Assembly (NCBI GenBank): GCA_903928445.1
Contig: CAIYRB010000053.1
Span: 1 to 56,444 of the forward strand
Direction: 5' to 3'
Length of the DNA: 56,444 bases
DNA from: an uncultured Pseudomonadota bacterium
Lineage (GTDB): Bacteria > Bdellovibrionota_B > Oligoflexia > Oligoflexales > CAIYRB01
A program made the translations under genes and the position numbers. The notes under the pieces were generated by a model. It had not been told where the DNA came from, did no database searches, and saw nothing but the letters and a program-made list of their open reading frames with translations. Below, in pieces: positions 53,345 to 56,444 of the stretch (position 1 is its first letter; each line of letters opens with the position of its first letter).

Positions 53345-55927
53345 CTACCCTAAGAGCTTAGCAACAACGAGCGTCAGGTCATCGGCGAGAGGTTCGGTAG
53401 CAAAGAACTCCGTGGCTTGACCAACGACCCCGTCTCTGATCTCTTCGGCGCTGGCTTGAGCATACTTGAGAATCGACTTAAGGAACTTGCGTCCGCCGTA
53501 CTCCTCCTGCGCCGGATTCTTGCACTCGACAAAGCCATCGGTAAAAAACAAAATCATGTCTTTTGGCGAAATCTTCACGCTTTCATCGCTATAAACCGTG
53601 TCCTGGCGCTGCCCGAGCCGCAGGGCCACGGCCTCCATCAGTGGCTTGAGGTCTTTTTTGTCCGGCGCCTTGTCTTTGTATTGATACAAATAGGGAGGAT
53701 TATGCGAGGCATTGCTGTAGGTCACAGTCAGGTTCTTGACATCGATCAAACAGACAAAGAAGGTCATCAAGATCTTGCCCTGCGCCGCAGCAAACACCGC
53801 TTTATTTAGTAAATTCAATACTCTAGCCGGCGATTCGAGCAACTCCGGGTGAGTCAAGCCAAACTCCTTGACGGTGGTTGTGCAGCTTGCCGCCGTGGCC
53901 GTGATCAATGCGGCCGGGACCCCGTGACCGGTGGCATCGCCGATCAGCAACATGACCTTGTCGCCGTGCGGCACGATCCCCCACCAGTCGCCACCGCAGT
54001 CGGAGGCAGGGGTATAGAAGGACGCAATGTCCAAGCCAGCAAGAACCTGATGCACTGGGGGAAAGAAGGAGTCTTGCACCAGCTTGGCGACCTTCATCTC
54101 CTGTTCCATGCGGACTTTGTCTTTTTCCTGCTCAAGCAAGTCGACGATGCGGCCGGCCATGTAATTAAACGAATCCGCGAGCACGCCGATCTCATCATTG
54201 GCCTTGATGGTGACCTTGGATTTAAAATCGCCACCGGCGATCACCTCGGTACCACGAAACAGCGCTTCGATCGGGTTGGTCAACGTCCGCGCGAAGATCA
54301 TGCCGATCATCATGGCGATAGCGATAAAAAACACGCCAAAGTAGATCGACTTGACCGTCAACTCACGGGCGGCTTCGAAGGCCTTGCTGGTCTTAATCTC
54401 CGACAGGACCAAGAGATCAAACAGGCCGACTGCGGTATAAGCCACGTAGAGTCCGTCGCCCGCACGATTGGTGACGGCGCGCACGCCAGTGCTTTGCTTG
54501 CTGCGCAGGATGTCGCGAATATAGTCTTCACCCAACATCGTTGCCGCGGCCGCCAGTTTGCTTTGCTGCTGATGCGCAAAGAGCTCGCCTTGCGAACCGA
54601 TGAGGTAGGTATTGTAGATGCGGTTTTTCTGAAAGCTGCTGAGAAAGCGCGCTAGCTCGAAGCGCACGACCAAGTAGCGATGGGTCAACGGGTCCTCACG
54701 GATCAACGTCAACAGCGCCAGCCCCCCCTTGATTGAGGAGTTCTGCAGCACCGGATGCTTGGGCGTGACGGTGGCAAAGTTCAGCGGCCTTTCGCTATCG
54801 ACGCGGCTAAGGTAGTTGTCCGCAACCTCATCGGCACGTAGGTGCTCGCGGTTGGTGAGGCGAAGCAGGCGCTCATAGCCGCTGCCGCGCTTTTGATAGA
54901 CGGAAAATTCGACCATGTCGGGATCGCTGTAAAACAGCGTCCTAAGCAGTTGCCGCCCTTCAAGCGCCGTGGTGACGTCTCCAGGACCAGTCGCCGGTTG
55001 CTGCCGCGCCTTCAGATCCTGCTCCACCCAAGCCAAGTCGTCACGGATTGCGCCGAGCAAAGGCGCCGGAATGCGCGCTGCAGACTTCAGGAGTAGCCGA
55101 AAGGCAATCGCCGCCTCGACCAAACGACCACTCCCGATTTCACACCACGCCTGCTTGTAGGCGGCGTAGCTAGCGTACTCCGGCTGCGTCGCCACAATCT
55201 TTTGGTAGGCCGCCTGGGCAGTCTTAAAGTCGCGCATCAGGTAGGACACCTCAGCCAAGGCAAAGCGCGCCTCGCTGATGTGACGATCACTTTTAAACTC
55301 CTGAGTAAATGCGCGCAAACCCTCCTGCGCCTCTTCGTAACGACTGAGCCGCTGGTACGCTTGAATCAGGTCCCACTGCGTGTCGGCATTGAATTTGATT
55401 CGCGCCTTTTTATCTGCCCTGTCGTTTTCCTCCATTAGCGTCGTCGCCAGATCCACGCCTCGCTGCAGGGCGTCACGGTCACCGCTACCCTTAAGTCCCT
55501 TGCTTAGATACAAAGCGGCCAGTGCCTGACGCAGTTTAGCCGGAGCCTTCTCACCACCTTTATTCGCTACGAGCAAGGCACTCGCAGCAATATCTGCATC
55601 GATCTCGGCAAGCGGCAGACTCACCTTATCTTTAACGCCCAGGGCCGCCGCAGGCAGCGCCGACCTTTCCTCATCCGAACCAAGGCGACGATCGGCGACG
55701 AGGTTATAGATCCCCAACGAATCCTTCAAAATGCGGCTCAAAAAGCTCTGCACCTGCTGTCCCGACGACTCCGCGGTCGCTAAACTAGAGCCAAAGATAT
55801 AACGCGTCTTGTCATCGTTAAATAAATTGAGCGCAACCACCAAATACAGGCCGAGCGATAGCATCACCAAGGCCGAGGTCACGGCGATCAGTTTGATGCG
55901 AATGGAATAACGAACAGTGCGAGCCAT
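53345..55927 (-). CDS. Large membrane sensor with SpoIIE-type phosphatase domain
   Basis: A protein of 860 residues. Membrane helix 1 (about 12-33), a long extracytoplasmic region that includes helical TPR-like repeats (about 175-300: QWDLIQAYQRLSRYEEA, ARFALAEVSYLMRDF) and a Cache-like part (about 330-510), helix 2 (about 525-545), HAMP (to about 597), a coiled linker, and a SpoIIE PP2C domain. Motifs are SDCGGDWWG (near 646), GDATGHG, FTDGFVE and ADDLTLVVAK, giving the full metal site. It should dephosphorylate the STAS protein in response to an external signal. It is the first gene of the operon. Confidence 0.9.
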   Translation of the reverse strand: MARTVRYSIRIKLIAVTSALVMLSLGLYLVVALNLFNDDKTRYIFGSSLATAESSGQQVQSFLSRILKDSLGIYNLVADRRLGSDEERSALPAAALGVKDKVSLPLAEIDADIAASALLVANKGGEKAPAKLRQALAALYLSKGLKGSGDRDALQRGVDLATTLMEENDRADKKARIKFNADTQWDLIQAYQRLSRYEEAQEGLRAFTQEFKSDRHISEARFALAEVSYLMRDFKTAQAAYQKIVATQPEYASYAAYKQAWCEIGSGRLVEAAIAFRLLLKSAARIPAPLLGAIRDDLAWVEQDLKARQQPATGPGDVTTALEGRQLLRTLFYSDPDMVEFSVYQKRGSGYERLLRLTNREHLRADEVADNYLSRVDSERPLNFATVTPKHPVLQNSSIKGGLALLTLIREDPLTHRYLVVRFELARFLSSFQKNRIYNTYLIGSQGELFAHQQQSKLAAAATMLGEDYIRDILRSKQSTGVRAVTNRAGDGLYVAYTAVGLFDLLVLSEIKTSKAFEAARELTVKSIYFGVFFIAIAMMIGMIFARTLTNPIEALFRGTEVIAGGDFKSKVTIKANDEIGVLADSFNYMAGRIVDLLEQEKDKVRMEQEMKVAKLVQDSFFPPVHQVLAGLDIASFYTPASDCGGDWWGIVPHGDKVMLLIGDATGHGVPAALITATAASCTTTVKEFGLTHPELLESPARVLNLLNKAVFAAAQGKILMTFFVCLIDVKNLTVTYSNASHNPPYLYQYKDKAPDKKDLKPLMEAVALRLGQRQDTVYSDESVKISPKDMILFFTDGFVECKNPAQEEYGGRKFLKSILKYAQASAEEIRDGVVGQATEFFATEPLADDLTLVVAKLLG

Positions 55928-56268
55928 GCGCGGTTGCCGATGTGGGAGCTGAGGACCCCGTGGAACTTACTAAGAAGTTCCCTTAATCATATCGCTTCAA
56001 CCGATTAGCCGCAGCCGGCAGATCCTGCCGACCTCGGGGTCAGTCACTTCCGCTAACTCGCTGAACTCTTTGAAAGCAGCATCGCACCTCTTTATTAAGA
56101 GCCGCATCAACCACCAATTCGTCACCCCTGCGCGGCGCTATCAAAGCCAGCGGATAGTTCAGGTGTTGGCCGAGCTCGGCAAGTACAACGCTGCACTTTT
56201 TGCCCATCAAGATCCGGGCAGGCTTTGCCCATTTATTTCCACTGTAAGATACCGATCAACCTCTCACT
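55928..56268. other. Divergent control region
   Basis: 341 bases between the start codons of the SpoIIE operon and the plus-strand gene at the right edge. Apart from the leader structure at 55954-56041, I see no gene or clear promoter hexamers. Confidence 0.5.
55954..56041 (-). promoter_or_regulatory. Candidate multibranched leader RNA of the partner-switching operon
   Basis: Read on the minus strand, P1 pairs GACCCCG (56041-56035) with CGGGGTC (55960-55954). Inside are a hairpin CGGCAG/CTGCCG with a 3-base loop, a weaker TAATC/GATTA arm, and a hairpin GGAACTT/AAGTTCC (55981-55975 with 55968-55962) with a 6-base loop. The element ends 26 bases before the start codon. It matches no riboswitch class I know. 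A bidirectional protein-binding site is an alternative reading. Confidence 0.4.
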
Positions 56269-56444
56269 ATGGGTCTAGCTTTAAAACTAAAAAAATACCG
56301 TACGGTCGAGACCGGCGTCTTCGCGACGTTGGTGCTCATCGCTATGATTTTCGGTTACCTCGCTTTTTCGCCAGCAACCTATGTCGAACAGGCAACCACA
56401 GGTAAAGCCGTGGCGACCATGGATGAGGTTCATAGCAGCGTCAA
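56269..56444 (+). CDS. Membrane protein, N-terminal fragment at window edge
   Basis: Fifty-eight codons are visible from ATG 56269 to the right edge. A basic start (MGLALKLKKYRTVE) is followed by one membrane helix (TGVFATLVLIAMIFGYLAF), then an extracytoplasmic segment. The layout fits an anchored sensor or a periplasmic domain protein, but the fragment is too short to name. It is divergent from the partner-switching operon. Confidence 0.6.
   Translation, partial: MGLALKLKKYRTVETGVFATLVLIAMIFGYLAFSPATYVEQATTGKAVATMDEVHSSV

Overview
The window looks like a chromosomal stretch of a GC-rich, diderm, proteobacteria-like organism. Evidence is the many Sec and Tat signal peptides, lipoboxes, outer-membrane beta-barrels, a BamA/TamA-like protein, LapA, RecJ, RsmB, NtrYX-like kinases and SpoIIE-type phosphatases. 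A TIGR02147-family protein (18939-19838) and the density of signalling genes suggest a Bdellovibrionota/Oligoflexia-like lineage; this is inference, and no rRNA or other taxonomic marker is present. I see no prophage, insertion sequence, CRISPR array or plasmid gene.

Left part (1-14.1 kb). A metalloprotease-like lipoprotein that appears to use an ATT start codon runs off the left edge, next to a SerB-like phosphatase. A tightly packed minus-strand set (8005 to 1838) encodes an outer-membrane barrel, a lipoprotein, a di-CxxCH exported protein, a Tat-exported DUF1501 protein and a second barrel. RecJ, a Nudix hydrolase and a CbpA/DnaJ protein follow, then a 444-bp gap holding two diverged direct repeats. 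Next come a di-heme lipoprotein and a Tat-exported Rieske lipoprotein.

Middle (14.2-37 kb). Two small unknown genes overlap tail to tail, followed by a hybrid histidine kinase, a pectinacetylesterase-like secreted hydrolase with a strong terminator, the TIGR02147 protein and a DUF3108 protein. rpsA has a candidate structured leader and is followed by lapA, rsmB and a PLD-like exported protein. Further on are several exported unknowns, a FecR-domain protein with a 10-residue repeat and 13 consecutive prolines, a HAMP-SpoIIE phosphatase, a GYF_2-PilZ protein, mscL and tRNA-Leu(CAA).

Right part (37-56.4 kb). A PilZ protein is followed by a 43-bp near-perfect hairpin, a YheT-type hydrolase, and a UbiB-like kinase overlapping an SGNH hydrolase. 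A plus-strand run then encodes AMP nucleosidase, a POTRA-barrel protein, a DUF4390-like protein, an NtrY-like kinase, an NtrX-like sigma-54 activator, a coiled-coil membrane protein, TrmH, a lipoprotein, PgpA and a small lipoprotein.

The most striking unit is the minus-strand operon 55927-50778. It encodes a membrane sensor with a SpoIIE phosphatase domain, a fusion of an N-terminal receiver-like region with an anti-sigma-type ATPase, a STAS protein carrying a zinc ribbon, and a PAS adenylate cyclase. Together these form a complete partner-switching cassette joined to cAMP synthesis. Its 5' leader can fold into a multibranched RNA. This operon is my main candidate for an undescribed system.
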